From the NCBI GenBank assembly GCA_002286855.1, contig NRSV01000001.1:1154276-1218275 (forward strand): 64,000 bases of DNA, read 5' to 3'. Made by a program: the position numbers and the translations under genes. Below, piece after piece: positions 10,163 to 21,588 of the stretch (position 1 is the first letter of the stretch; every line of letters starts with the position of its first letter). Below the pieces are notes generated by a model. The model was not told where the DNA came from, made no database searches, and was given only the letters and a program-made list of their open reading frames with translations. This stretch comes from Bipolaris cookei (taxonomy: Eukaryota > Ascomycota > Dothideomycetes > Pleosporales > Pleosporaceae).

Positions 10163-11358
10163 GGCTGCTAATTCTGTTGGCTTCTGAGGCTGATGGTTGT
10201 GATTCTGGGGAGGTCGTGCCTGTGCAGCCTGGAGAGGTTTCGACGGGTCTGGATGCTGGAGGGGGACATACGCGAATAGAGGTACCTGTGATTGACGCGC
10301 AGGCTACACCGCGGGAGCTTGGGCCACGTAATCTCTTGGCATATCGTGAGCTCTACCTGAGAGCCATTGTTCGCTCCATGAACAGTGTCTTCAAGATTCC
10401 AAAAATTTCGTCTCTAGACTTTTCAATACACGACTCAATTCCTAACCCGCAGTGTGTATTTTCCGGTCATGCCCCAGGGAAGCAGTCTTCCTCTGCCTAT
10501 GCAGCAAGCCATAGAAGCAAGGTTTGACATGTGTGGATCTCCGTGATGCTGAAGAGGGTACTCGTGTTTCCAAAGCGTTGATCAAGAGCCTGTTTCAGCT
10601 GCCGTGTCTATCTAACTATGGCTTTTTGGACTCTCGAAAAGCAATCGCATGCCGGCTCCACTTCTTCCTGTGTGAGATGTGAAGCAGTCAAGCAGCCTCA
10701 CCGGATGACCGCCTTGGCACCCCTTGGACTCGCCTTAGCCTGCGGTATAAACTGAGGTAACAAAGTTTCACGATACTAAGAAGGCCGGAACCCATCCACA
10801 AGCGTAGTCTGTACTCATGCGTAGCCATTGAGAGACGGCATGTTGCCAGCCGATGCCACAGCATGTCAGCATAGATTCAGCCATGTCCTCTCAAGTATGG
10901 AACACAGCACGGCAAGCTAGACATAGGTAAGCGAGGCGATCTCCCGTGCATCAATCTTCACCGGGAGGCTCAATGGGCCTCTGCCGGGCAGATTCCATTG
11001 CTTTCCATGGGATGCCTGTACGGCTCTCCCCCCTCGATGGCTTCTGCGATAGTGTTGCTGCATGCTCTTACGAGAGAGGCCGTGGCTGCCAATGAGGCGG
11101 CAGCGTCATAGCGGGGCTGAATCTGCTCAACGACCCCTCCAAACCTTGCCGGGCTTATAAGCTCTGGGACACCCCACCCAAACAAAACAACACCGACCTG
11201 AGCTTTTACATACTCCTAGTAAGTCAAAATTTCTGCTCCACGTCTTATCCGCGGCCGGACTTTGTGACCCGCGCATCCGTTCTCTCTACTTATCTTCTGC
11301 TCCATCCCTCTGCGTCTCCAGTCTCATCAATTAACTTGCTATCAGCATTGCAGTCACC
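10163..11358. promoter_or_regulatory. divergent spacer between PRE1 and enolase
   Basis: This 1.2-kb region serves as the upstream region of both genes. A TATAAG box at about 11155-11160 lies some 200 bp before the enolase ATG, followed by a pyrimidine-rich leader. Open frames here lack coding features. Confidence 0.5.
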
Positions 11359-12823
11359 ATGGCCATCACCAAGATCCACGCCCGCTCTGTCTACGACTCT
11401 CGCGTATGATCACGCCACGCCCTCCAACTCAGCCTCATCACTAACTCTCCCAAAGGGTAACCCCACCGTCGAGGTTGACATTGTCACTGAGACCGGTCTT
11501 CACCGTGCCATTGTCCCCTCTGGTGCCTCGACCGGCTCCCACGAGGCCTGCGAACTTCGCGATGGCGACAAGTCAAAGTGGGGTGGCAAGGGTGTCACCA
11601 AGGCTGTTGCCAACGTCAACGACACCATTGCCCCCGCCCTCATCAAGGAGAAACTTGACGTCAAGGACCAATCTGCCGTAGATGCTTTCCTCAACAAGCT
11701 CGATGGCACCAAGAACAAGACCAACTTGGGCGCTAACACCATCCTCGGTGTCTCAATGGCCATCGCAAAGGCCGCTGCTGCCGAGAAGGGTGTCCCTCTC
11801 TATGCACACATCTCTGACTTGGCTGGCACCAAGAAGCCCTATGTCCTTCCCGTACCCTGTGAGTTCTTCGAACCTGACTGGAAATGCCCTAGCTGACAAA
11901 ATAGTCCAAAACGTTCTCAACGGTGGCTCGCACGCCGGTGGTCGTCTTGCTTTCCAAGAATTCATGATCGTCCCAAGGTAAGCTCACTGCAATGCGTGCA
12001 TGCATAGACTTGACTAATACCCCGCAGTGAGGCTCCTACCTTCTCTGAGGCTATGCGCCAAGGTGCCGAAGTCTACCAGAAGCTCAAGTCCCTTGCCAAG
12101 AAGACCTACGGCCAATCTGCAGGAAACGTTGGTGACGAGGGTGGTGTTGCCCCCGATATTCAGACCCCTGAGGAGGCCCTTGACCTCATCACCAAGGCCA
12201 TTGAGGAGGCTGGCTACACTGGCAAGATCAAGATCGCCATGGATGTTGCATCCAGCGAGTTCTACAAGGCTGATGAGAAGAAGTACGACCTTGACTTCAA
12301 GAACCCCGACAGCGACAAGAGCAAGTGGCTCACATACGAGCAACTCGCCGAGCTGTACAAGTCTCTGGCCGAGAAGTACCCCATTGTCAGCATCGAAGAC
12401 CCCTTCGCTGAGGATGACTGGGAAGCCTGGTCTTACTTCTTCAAGACCTCCGACTTCCAGATTGTCGGTGACGACCTGACTGTCACCAACCCCGAGTTCA
12501 TCAAGAAGGCCATTGAGCTCAAGTCCTGCAACGCCCTGCTCCTCAAGGTCAACCAGATTGGTACCATCACCGAGGCCATCCAGGCTGCCAAGGACGCTTT
12601 CGGTGCCGGCTGGGGAGTCATGGTCTCCCACCGCTCCGGTGAGACTGAGGATGTCACCATTGCCGACATTGTCGTCGGTCTGCGAGCTGGTCAGATCAAG
12701 ACTGGTGCGCCAGCTCGATCTGAGCGTCTCGCCAAGCTCAACCAGATTCTCCGTATCGAGGAGGAGCTTGGTGACAATGCCATCTACGCTGGCAACAACT
12801 TCAGGACTGCCATTAACCTGTAA
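11359..12823 (+). CDS. enolase (2-phosphoglycerate dehydratase)
   Basis: Four predicted exons, 11359..11403, 11456..11858, 11905..11977 and 12028..12823, give exactly 438 aa, the usual enolase length. The introns are 52, 46 and 50 nt. The first 15 codons ([15 protein letters not shown]) form a mini-exon, a common fungal enolase arrangement, and the next exon starts with GNPTVEVD. Catalytic and metal motifs are present: [44 protein letters not shown] and SHRSGETED. It catalyses the interconversion of 2-phosphoglycerate and phosphoenolpyruvate in glycolysis and gluconeogenesis, in the cytosol. It is a highly expressed housekeeping gene and its codons are clearly biased toward C-ending forms. 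Confidence 0.97.
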
Positions 12824-13405
12824 GCGCGTCATGGGCAGAGTGACTAGGATGAACCTTTGCGCATCCTAGGGAAAACAAAACCGCTATGAATAATAGAATT
12901 TTATGTCGGAGGACAATCATATGTACGAAATGGAATGAAATGATATACCAATTGTGTAATACTCGTCTCGTATAGTCCTGTGGATTTTCATTACTCGTGT
13001 CTGAGTTCCAATGTCTTGTAACAAACTTACTATATGATCAAGTGCTTTATTACAAAGAAGTGGAGCTGTCCCACTCGTCTGCATACGAATGATGCAGCTG
13101 CACATCTGCATTAGCAAACTTAACGCATCTGTTCAAATGAGTGCCTACGACATGTGGATATATCACAATAGCCTTATTCTGCAGTGAGTACACTGAACGG
13201 CCTGGAAAATAATAATAAAAAAACCCCCGTGCAAGTCGTCAGAAAAGTTGGAGCCAAGTGGTACTGAACCTGCCTTGTAATTGGTAGAAAGGCTAGGCCC
13301 TAATCATCATCCAAAGTAGCAGATGCTATGTTTATTCATACATGTTGCTCTGCACTCTTAAAGTCATCATGTTCGTGAATGTCACCCCTCATTCAGACCA
13401 AGCCC
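12824..13405. other. convergent spacer
   Basis: The 3' flanks of enolase and the proteasome beta6 gene meet here. The spacer is AT-rich, with A-runs near 13207-13222. No gene or repeat is supported. Confidence 0.5.
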
Positions 13406-14250
13406 TTAATCCCTCTTGAGCGGAGTGTAAGTCTCAGCTATGCCATCCTTCGTGATAATCATCATCTGCAGCCCATCGCCAACCTCAATGTGTCTCTCAA
13501 CGGCACTCGTAAAAGCGTCCCGCACCAAATCCTCCACATGGTCCCTGGGTAGCGGCTCTGCTTGTTTCGACTTGAGCTCGTGGCCCACTCCACTACCCGG
13601 CTCATACATGTTCTTGAAATTGACCTGGTTGTCCAAGAAAGGCATAATGAGGGATGCCGCTGCACCAGCCGCCCTACATTGCTCGCGCTCGTAGCTGCCG
13701 ACGGGATCGTACGAGTACAGCGCACCCTTGCCGTCTTCGTCCAGGCCACCCAGGATAGCGTGTACGTAGTACGGGAAGAAGCGCTTGTTGTAGAGAATGT
13801 GACTGAGTCGCTGTGCACATGCTGAGACGGTCATGGGTTTGCCGTGCTGGTACTTGTACATCTTGACAATAGTGTCGAGGCGTTCCTTGAGGGCGTCGGC
13901 GTCGGCTGCAAAGCCCACGACTGACAGGACTATCCTGGCGCCCTTGTTGTCGGACCCTTCGCCGCCGATCTTGAAGAGCTTGGGTGCGTAGCGTGTGTTG
14001 ATGTTGTAGCCGGACGTCGAACGTGTGTCGCCGGCGAGAATGGCGAAGTCAGCTCCGGAGATGCCTAGAGTTGAACCGCCGTTGTCGGTGTACCTATGGA
14101 CTGTTCAGTATGGCCTAGTATGAATATAAATGGGTGTACGTACGGGTAGAAACCATGTTGCCGCTCGCCGGATGGGACAATTGTGGGGGTTTGCTTGAAC
14201 GAGTAGCCTGGGCCGCCTTGTGGAGGTGCACCGGTGTAGAGCGCAGCCAT
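13406..14250 (-). CDS. PRE7: 20S proteasome subunit beta type-1 (beta6)
   Basis: Exons 14144..14250 and 13406..14093 encode 264 aa, joined over a 50-nt intron (14094..14143, GTACGT...CATAG). The joined sequence FYPYTDNGGSTLGISGADFA is the diagnostic start of the beta6 fold and is preceded by a propeptide-like N-terminus. Further family matches are LAGDTRSTSGYNINTRYAP, HILYNKRFFPYYVHAILGG, the LYSYDPVGSYE motif and the C-terminal ITKDGIAETYTPLKRD. Beta6 is non-catalytic and forms part of the inner ring. It converges with enolase and lies about 3.2 kb from PRE1. Start choice: the ATG at 14250 gives the usual family length; open sequence further upstream has no similar match. Confidence 0.95.
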
Positions 14251-16099
14251 TGCGTTATCTGCGTATTGGGAACTGAGAGGAAGAACAAAGGGATTATGTA
14301 TGAATGGCCAAGGGCGTCGTATCTCAGTCGGCCGGCGATTCTGGTTTTGGGTGATGGAGCTGTAGTACGCGGAGCTCGAGTGCCTGGGAGCTTCCACGCG
14401 CTAATGTCTTGGCGCTGATGTAGTTAGGGCATGCATCTCTATGATTTCCAGATAAAGTTAATTTTGCTATGATTGTCATGTACATTCTACTTTACTGCAG
14501 GTATCTGTTACATAGAGTAGCCCGGGTCTTTCTCTGCACCTTTATATGTTTATGGCCTCTGTACCTATCTACAACCTCTGCAGCCTATACTGGAGCTTTT
14601 CTGTCATTACTTGCGAACATGAACTAAACGTTAGACACAATCAGTACACACGACTAAAGCATTTTGAGTACATATGGGCAATCCGCCGTTTGAGACTAAT
14701 CCGTTTTGGAGGGGTTATACCGCCATACCATTGTTCGTATCTTGGTCACCAGTATCAGAACAACGGCATCACAGAAGAATGCCACATGCACCGATTTATG
14801 CTTCAGTAGAAGCCCAGTGGCAACATGGCCGCATACTAGAGGCCATTCTCTCCCTCAATCCTTCTTTCCCTCGTTTGTACATGTATGCGATCGATCGTAT
14901 GTAGATTAACGCCAACTAGTTCTGACATCTGAGAGGTAGATTTACCAACAGGTAGTGACTTTAATGTGATGACCAAGATATGGGTATGCTAGGTATCATT
15001 ATTGGAGTCATATTTAGTCTAGAGGGTAAGCAGATTGCTCGTCAACTTCAGCTTTTTTTAAACCACGATATGAGCGTTACTATGCAAGCGTCTTGTGGAG
15101 CTTTGAGCTTCAGACAAAACGTTTCAAAGGCACCTCCAGTAGGCATGTGATAGTCAAAGTTGGTGAGGTCTTGGTAAAGTGGGCGGCTCGCTCCTCCCAT
15201 ACGTTGGTAATAAGTATTCTATGTGGCGCTACAGCCTCCTTCTCAGTAAAGCTATTTTCGGTGATTCAGTGCATTGCACACATGAGCACAGTAGTGAGCG
15301 CCTTCACGACTTCCTCTGTCTCCATCATGCGAGCGTTTTGCCTACGCTTGATATCAGCGCCGTGATTGAGTTGCTAGCATTGTATAGCCAATCTGCGTGG
15401 CGCTACACATCAGCTATCAGCTCTCCTAGTGGTGCAGTCTAATCCCCAATCAGACATTAGTCCAGCATTCCCATGCCCTCCTGACCTATCTGGGTCGCTT
15501 ACCTCAACAGTACGGATTAGGATCAAAGGAGCGCTGTAGATATAATTTAGACCCATACAGAGGCTTACTTGGCAAAAGAGACTACCCTGACAATATCCGC
15601 ACGGAATTGATCATTGCCGCTCTGAGACACGTCAGCTGCCTGCTACATACGCCTTTCTGATCATGCATGACTGCACAGGAGCCGCGACTGGAACCAGGTC
15701 GATGCCAGAACTAAACCCACTGCCAAACTTTATGACCCCTCTGTATTAAATGTTTCCTTTGCTTCCTAAGTTCTCTAGTAAGACGGCAAGGCCTCCAGCT
15801 GTGTTACTAAAGCCGGTCATCCGATACGTCCCCCATGATGGACCTCAACGTTTCTATAGCAAACCGTAGTGATAAGCGGCAGTGAGCGCCGCGATGCTTA
15901 CGTCCATGAGCTCAATGAGACTATGTCTTTTACCTCCGCGAGATTTGTTTTATAAAACACGCCATTTGTTGAGTTCTAAATAGCATAAGAGATGAAATCC
16001 ATCATGATCGTGAGATTCCGCGGCGCATTGTCGAGACCCAGGCGACCAATCGCCCGAAATGCCCGTTTAGAAATCTGGAGATGGAATTTCCGAGCCCCT
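14251..16099. other. gene-free stretch upstream of PRE7 and of the broken dehydrogenase
   Basis: This 1.85-kb region is more AT-rich than its neighbours. It holds the PRE7 promoter, and TTTTATAAAACACG at about 15949 could be the old promoter of the dehydrogenase pseudogene. Short open frames exist, but none shows a recognisable product. Further gene decay may be hidden here. Confidence 0.4.
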
Positions 16100-17791
16100 A
16101 TGGCAACTTTCAAGGCACTAAAAGAAAATGACTTCAACAAAGTGTCCGACATCGTCACAGTCGGTTCGGGTGCATGTGGACTCACAGCAGCGTTACGCCC
16201 AAAGCATCACGGTTTGGAACCATTGGTAGTCGAGAAGACATCCACAATCGGCGGATCTAGTGCATACCCTGGGGGTGCGCTCTGGGTCCCGAACAAGCAT
16301 ATTTCGAAAGCAGCAGGCATGTAAGATAGCCCAGAGGAAGCTCTCACCTACCTCGAAGCAGTTGTACCGCCGAACACACGGTCTAGCACGAAGGAGAGAA
16401 AACTAGCATACCTAAACGAGAGTTCCAAAATGGTCAAATTCTTGGAGGATATCGGCTTCAAGTGGCACGCCGCCGTGGGATACCCTAATTACCACTCGCT
16501 GGAACCGGGTTCCAAGCCACTAGGTCGTGTGATTGAGGGCAAAGTTTTTGATCTCAAGAAGCTGAAAGACTGGCGGTCCATGACTAGGCTTCCATCTGGT
16601 CCCAACCTTCTTGTTTACGCCAACGAAAGCCCTTAAATCTTTCGCATGGGCGCTCATTTCCATGGTTTCTTCAAACTCAGTAGTTTGGTAGCCAGACTAG
16701 GGATTCGGGGTTTGGCTGGCCAAAAACCGGTGATATTGGGCAAGTCACTGATCAGACAGCTGCTTTGTATAAACAAGCAGCAAGGAACAGAGATATGGAA
16801 GCGAAGCAAGTTGGTGCAGCTCGCGACTGACGAGAAGGGAGTGATGGTGGGTATTATGGTTGAAAGAGATGGCAAGAAAGTAAGGATAGGTGCGAGAAAT
16901 GGAGTTTTATTGGCAGTAAGAGGTTTTGCAAAGAATTCAGCCATGCGGGATCAACACCAAAAGAGAGCTGAACATGCGCAATGGAGCGTTAACTCACCAG
17001 GTGGTCAAGGCGATGCCATCACAGCCGGCCAGAAGGCGGGTGGTGCCATCGACACGATGGACGCAGCATGGTGGATGCCCATGATCATGGTGGGCGACAC
17101 CCCCGTTCTCGACGTAGCCGCCCGTTCACTTCCTCATTCCATTGTGGTCGACGGAGATGGTCACCACTACCTGAACGAATCCCTAGACTACGATTATTTC
17201 GGTAAGATAATGAACAAACGCTATGAAACCACTTCAGCTGCACCCTCGTGGGTCATTGTCGATACAAGGCAACACAATAAATACATTCTCGGCCAGTTTG
17301 GTCCACGGCATACACCACAGTGGGCAATTGAGAACGGGCTCATGTGCAAATATGACAGTACTGCAGGTCTGGCTAAACAAATTAACATTGACCCGACGAA
17401 TTTACAAAAAAAAACAATCACCCGTTTCAACGCCTTTGCAAGCAGCGGTATCGACGAGGACTTTCGACGCGGAGAGAATCCTTACGATCGTTTCTTCGGT
17501 AATCCATACCACAAACCGAATCCCAAGCTGGGCTCTATTGCAGAAGCTTCCTTCTTCGCTGTCAGATTATATCCCGGAGATCTTGGAACAAAAGGTGGTC
17601 TGTTGACGGATGACTTTGCGCGTATGTTGATGGAACAAGGTAAGCCCACTCCGGGGCTGTATGCAGCGGGGAACACGACTGCGAGTGTGACGGGGAGAAG
17701 GCATCCAGGGCCTAGGGCTATGTTAGCACCTGCGATGACTTTCTCGTACATTGCTATGGATGCTATGGCAAGACAGATTCGCAAATTGTAA
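16100..17791 (+). pseudogene. FAD-dependent 3-ketosteroid dehydrogenase/fumarate reductase-like gene with two in-frame stops
   Basis: A single reading frame runs from the ATG at 16100 to the stop at 17791, but is broken by TAA at 16322-16324 and TAA at 16634-16636. Coding similarity continues on both sides of each stop in the same frame, so no intron or frameshift explains them. The N-terminus shows the FAD-binding DIVTVGSGACGLTAALR and GGSSAYPGGALWVPN. The C-terminus has YPGDLGTKGGLLTDDFAR and GLYAAGNTTASVTGR, as in 3-oxosteroid 1-dehydrogenase-like flavoproteins. The normally conserved PGxGxT/S region reads PGPRAML, a further sign of decay. The 381-aa C-terminal fragment after the second stop lacks the FAD N-domain. 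Both stops could derive from CAA by C-to-T change, but this is unproven. Stop-codon readthrough is the alternative. Confidence 0.8.
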
Positions 17792-18035
17792 AAGAGTAGC
17801 TGGAGATGATGGATTGGAGGTGCAAGTTTGCTATATACAACTACGTTTTGTAATGATGATATTACAGCGTGTATCGCCGAGAAGACTTGACATGCTATAC
17901 GACAAGAAGTAATAAATTTCTATGTTCGCTCAAATACGCATAATTTCTATACGTTCCTGTTTAATTCCACAGGTTTGGACTAGGATTCCTGCATCTCATC
18001 GCTAATGTACATGGACCACGATGTTGCTCGAATCT

Positions 18036-18895
18036 CTATTCCCTCTCCCTAGACTTGGACCTTCTCCTCTTTGGTGACCTCGATCTACTCTTCAACATGC
18101 TTTTGGAACTCGCATCATCTCTTCCTCTGTGTTCCAATTCCTTGCGCTTCCCAGAGGTGGACATGGCCGGGGTACCTGCTTCACTCGAGGTCCCCGACTT
18201 GGTTGCAGAGACAAAGTCAAGAGCTTTTCTTGGCGCCTTGGACTTTTCCTGCTCCTTCGCTTTTGCAAGTTGCTTCTGTGAAGCCTTCAGTTCCTCCACG
18301 TAGGCCCAGGGCGGAAAACTTGTCGGCATGGCGACGTCGTTTGAAAGCGTGGATGCATAAGATTCCTCCTCAGTTATGCCTGCAAAGTCCAGCAACTTCT
18401 GAGAATGGCCAGGGTCGCGCAGTACGGACGAGCTTTCCAAGCGGTGGTTGAAGTGCTGGTTCTTCTTCTTGAGTTCAAGAAACTGTGCAAATTTCTTCGT
18501 CGCCTTTTGGGGCGGCGATCCGGGAGGTGAAGGTGGTATGTCAAAGTTTGGTACGGTTGGTAAGGTGAGGTTCTGGATCAAGGCGCGGGTCGTTGTAAAT
18601 GGTGAGCCTGGGACAGCATCGTCCGGTAGGCCATTGTCAGTGGGAGGTGGTGTTGCAGCTGGTCCTTGCGAGGGCCCGCTAACTGGTCCTCGGGAAACAG
18701 AAGGCTGCTCGAGAGGTAGAAGAGGTGCAGAAGGCGGTTCTGGGGCTGGGGCAGGCGCGACTGTCGCGGGAATGTTGGTCAACTCTATATTAGTAGCGGT
18801 CGAAGCCCTTCGGGGACATTTATGAGTCTCACCTCTGGCTTTGTCGCCGGTACGACCTCTTCCTCGTCACTATCTGGATAATCAATTCCGAGCAT
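18036..18895 (-). CDS. HCNGP/SAP30BP-like protein
   Basis: Exons 18833..18895 and 18036..18782 encode 269 aa, separated by a 50-nt intron (GTGAGA...TATAGAG). The first exon encodes MLGIDYPDSDEEE, an acidic start typical of the family. A Pro-rich linker follows, then the HCNGP core at about residues 115-195: FLELKKKNQHFNHRLESSS, LRDPGHSQKLLDFAGI and FPPWAYVEELKASQ. The end is a Ser/Arg/Lys-rich tail (RSRSPKRRRSKSR) suited to nuclear localisation and RNA-processing partners. Human SAP30BP/HCNGP is a nuclear protein linked to transcription and to splicing of short introns. A similar role here is inference. It shares a 224-bp divergent promoter with PRE4. The tandem acceptor (AG followed 2 nt later by AG) is unusual; use of the upstream AG gives an immediate stop codon. 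Confidence 0.85.
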
Positions 18896-19119
18896 CTTGG
18901 AGTGCACAATGCTAGTGAGCCATCATCTGTAGCTGGCTTGAGTATACGGAGCTTGGGCCAAGTCTATCTCTTGGCGGGCGAGCTACGCAACCACCGACTG
19001 CCTACACGCACCATCACAACAACTTCGCCTTCCCGCCCACTTTGAGATATCAGGCTGCAATCCCGGCCTCGAATCGTTGGTTCTGTGGTATCCCCAGCTT
19101 CGAAAGAAAAGTCCTAAAC
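18896..19119. promoter_or_regulatory. divergent promoter between the HCNGP-like gene and PRE4
   Basis: Only 224 bp separate the two start codons, so core promoter elements must be shared or overlapping. No clear TATA box is visible. Confidence 0.5.
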
Positions 19120-20005
19120 ATGAACCACCTTCCACAGGCATGGGGCCGTGTATGTCTTCCACCCGCCACCAATAGCAGTAGTACTAATGCATCACAGCCT
19201 AGAGACGATGTTTACGGTGTCTACGATCCCTCGCACTTTTCATCCGATGGCCCAAGCCAGCACACTCAGAGTCCGATTGTCACCGGTACCTCAGTACTCG
19301 CGGCCAAGTTCAAGGATGGCGTAGTCATTGCGGCGGACAACCTGGGTATGATACAACACCATAGTCTGCAGAGGATAGTCTTACTAATGCTTTTGCGCAG
19401 CTTCGTACGGTTCTCTAGCCCGTTTCACCGACGTTAGGCGTCTGCGAAAGTTCAACGATGAGGTAGTCGTGGGTTTCGGTGGCGACGTCTCGGACATGCA
19501 GTACATCGACCGCCTTCTGAACTCCCTGGACATCCGCGAAAACTACTCTTCTTCTGAGAACTCGCTCAATGCGAAGAACCTCCACACCTACCTCGCCAAA
19601 GTCATGTACAACCGCCGATCCAAGTTCGACCCACTGTGGAACCACTTGCTCATTGTCGGCATGGATGGCGAGTCGAAGCCCTTCCTCGCAAGTGCAGATC
19701 TCCTCGGTACCACATTCACGTCGCCATCGTTAGCCACAGGTTTCGGTGCACATCTCGCCCAGCCGATTCTAAGGACCATATTGCCAGACGAGGCCGCTGT
19801 GGAGAACGTCACAAAGGAGCAGGCAGTTGAGAAGATCAAGGAATGTATGAAGGTTCTCTTCTACAGGGATGCTAGGAGTATGGACAAGTACTCGATTGCA
19901 GTCGTGACCAAGGACGGGGTGGAGTTGGACGAGAACGTGAAGCTGGAGAACCAGAGCTGGGCCTTTGCAGACAGGATCAGGGGATACGGCACGCAGACTG
20001 TGTAG
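19120..20005 (+). CDS. PRE4: 20S proteasome subunit beta type-4 (beta7)
   Basis: Exons 19120..19149, 19198..19345 and 19401..20005 encode 260 aa. The introns are 48 nt (GTATGT...TACTAAT...CACAG) and 55 nt (GTATGA...CGCAG). The 10-codon first exon MNHLPQAWGR joins to PRDDVYGVYD, closely matching the Pre4 N-terminus (MNH...WGRP). The core continues with PIVTGTSVLAAKFKDGVVIAADN, ASYGSLARF, GGDVSDMQYIDRLL, LATGFGAHLAQPILR and the terminal RIRGYGTQTV. Beta7 is a non-catalytic subunit; in yeast its C-terminal tail clamps the two half-proteasomes. It is the third beta-subunit gene in this region, after PRE1 and PRE7. Confidence 0.96.
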
Positions 20006-20441
20006 GTCTGTTCATGGTAGAAAGACGAACATCATGACGGAAGAAACCGCGGCCAATCAGAAGCCGAATTCTAAATGAAAGACATGAATGAATGTACCAC
20101 CAACGGTCTGGCTGTGTTATTTTCTGTTATTATTCAACTGTGTTTTATGCAGTACCACTGATCTTAGCAACTGGTGTATCGCACATCCACAACTGGCGCT
20201 GATCTCTGAGCCAAGGGGCCGACGGAGAGAAAGTGGGGAAACTCCGCTGGCACGCGGGGAACTCACGACTTTGTACATCGCTGGGTACTCCGCTTACAAA
20301 GACGTACTAGGAGTGACAAATCTGCAGCGAAATCAGTATCGCTATCTTACTTGTTGCTTAGAAGGTTCTTGTTCACAGATATATATCTGCTCTATCTCTT
20401 TTTCTCCATTCCTCTTTCACAAGCATATTCACCCCCGTGCA
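20006..20441. other. spacer upstream of the epimerase gene
   Basis: This 436-bp stretch between two same-strand genes holds the PRE4 3' flank and the epimerase promoter, with a CT-rich leader just before the ATG. No gene is seen. Confidence 0.5.
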
Positions 20442-21588
20442 ATGTCATCTAGCTCAGCATCAAGAAAGCGAATTGTTTTCACAGGGGGCTCCGGGGTATG
20501 TACATTCACATCACTTTGCTATGATTTTTGGCATCCTAGATCTTCTTAGCATGTATAGGGCACTCAGGCTCTGACATGTGTCTTCAAGATTTCCAAGTGT
20601 ACAGATACATGAGGTGACAAATCTCTTCCTATTTAGAACTCTACTGACTATGCACACCTCCTAGGTAGCAGGCCGCCATGTCATATCTGGGCTTTTGTCT
20701 CATAGCCATGAGATTCTCAATGTCGATGTGACACCATTGAATAATCCAGATGTCTACACATTAAAGGCGGACTTGACAGACGGTGCACAAGCGTTCAATA
20801 GTCTGTCTTGTCATTTCCGCGTCAGCGAACCATTCATGGAACCAGTCAAGACACCAGATGCAGTTGTGCATTTTGCTGGTATACCACAGCCGATGAGGAT
20901 TCCAGATAATGAGACGTTTCGAATTAACACAATGGGCTCATACAATGTTATTGAAGCAGCCTGCAAGCTTGGAATCAAGAAGGTATAAGAGTCTTTTTGA
21001 AAGTGACCAGAAAATCGCTGATCATATGAAAAGATCATCTTGGCTTCAAGCATCACTGCTTATGGCGTTACCTATGCAGAAGGCGATATCGATTATGCAC
21101 ACTTCCCCATAACCGAGGACACGCCTACACAGCCCATGGATGTCTACGCCACATCGAAACTCTGTATGGAGCAAACTGCAGCGTCATTCGCTCGGCGCTT
21201 CCCAAGTGTAGATATCTATTGCCTGCGCATCTCGGCTGTCATTGAGCCTGAGAACCACGCTAAAAAGTTTGAAGCGTATCTGACAAGGCCGCAGGACTTC
21301 AAAGTCCATGCGTGGAGCTACACGGATGCGAGAGACTTGGCAGGCATTGTCCACTCTTGTTTGCAGACGAATGGACTAGGGTTTCAAGTCTTTAACGCGG
21401 TGAATGATGAGACTACGATACCAGAGTCGGAAGGAAGCATTGAAGAGTGGTTGAGAAAGGCATGTCCCGGAGTGCAGATTATCCGAAAGATGGGAGATCG
21501 GGATTCGCCTATTTGTAATAAGAAGATGAAGGACATGCTAGGATGGAAGGAGGAGTTCGGCTGGCGGAAAGTCATGAATAAGGGATAG
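20442..21588 (+). CDS. NAD-dependent epimerase/dehydratase (short-chain extended family)
   Basis: Exons 20442..20495, 20665..20982 and 21034..21588 encode 308 aa. The first intron is long for this region (169 nt) and splits the Rossmann motif: TGGSG is in exon 1 and VAGRHV in exon 2, together a TGGSGxxGRH nucleotide-binding loop. Later landmarks are VVHFAGIPQP, NTMGSYNVIEAA, the active-site Ser in ASSITAYG and the YATSK catalytic Tyr/Lys pair. The fold is that of extended SDRs acting on nucleotide sugars or uronates. The segment VHAWSYTDARDLAGIV is typical of fungal UDP-glucose 4-epimerase-like and uronate-dehydrogenase-like proteins. The exact substrate cannot be told. There is no obvious link to neighbouring genes. 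Confidence 0.82.

Noticed and set aside
10177..10527. 116-codon plus-strand frame just upstream of PRE1
   Set aside because: Lies in the divergent promoter region, low-complexity composition and no family resemblance.
12014..12832. 272-codon antisense frame over the enolase gene
   Set aside because: Leu/Val/Gly-rich complement of a strongly biased highly expressed gene; shadow frame.
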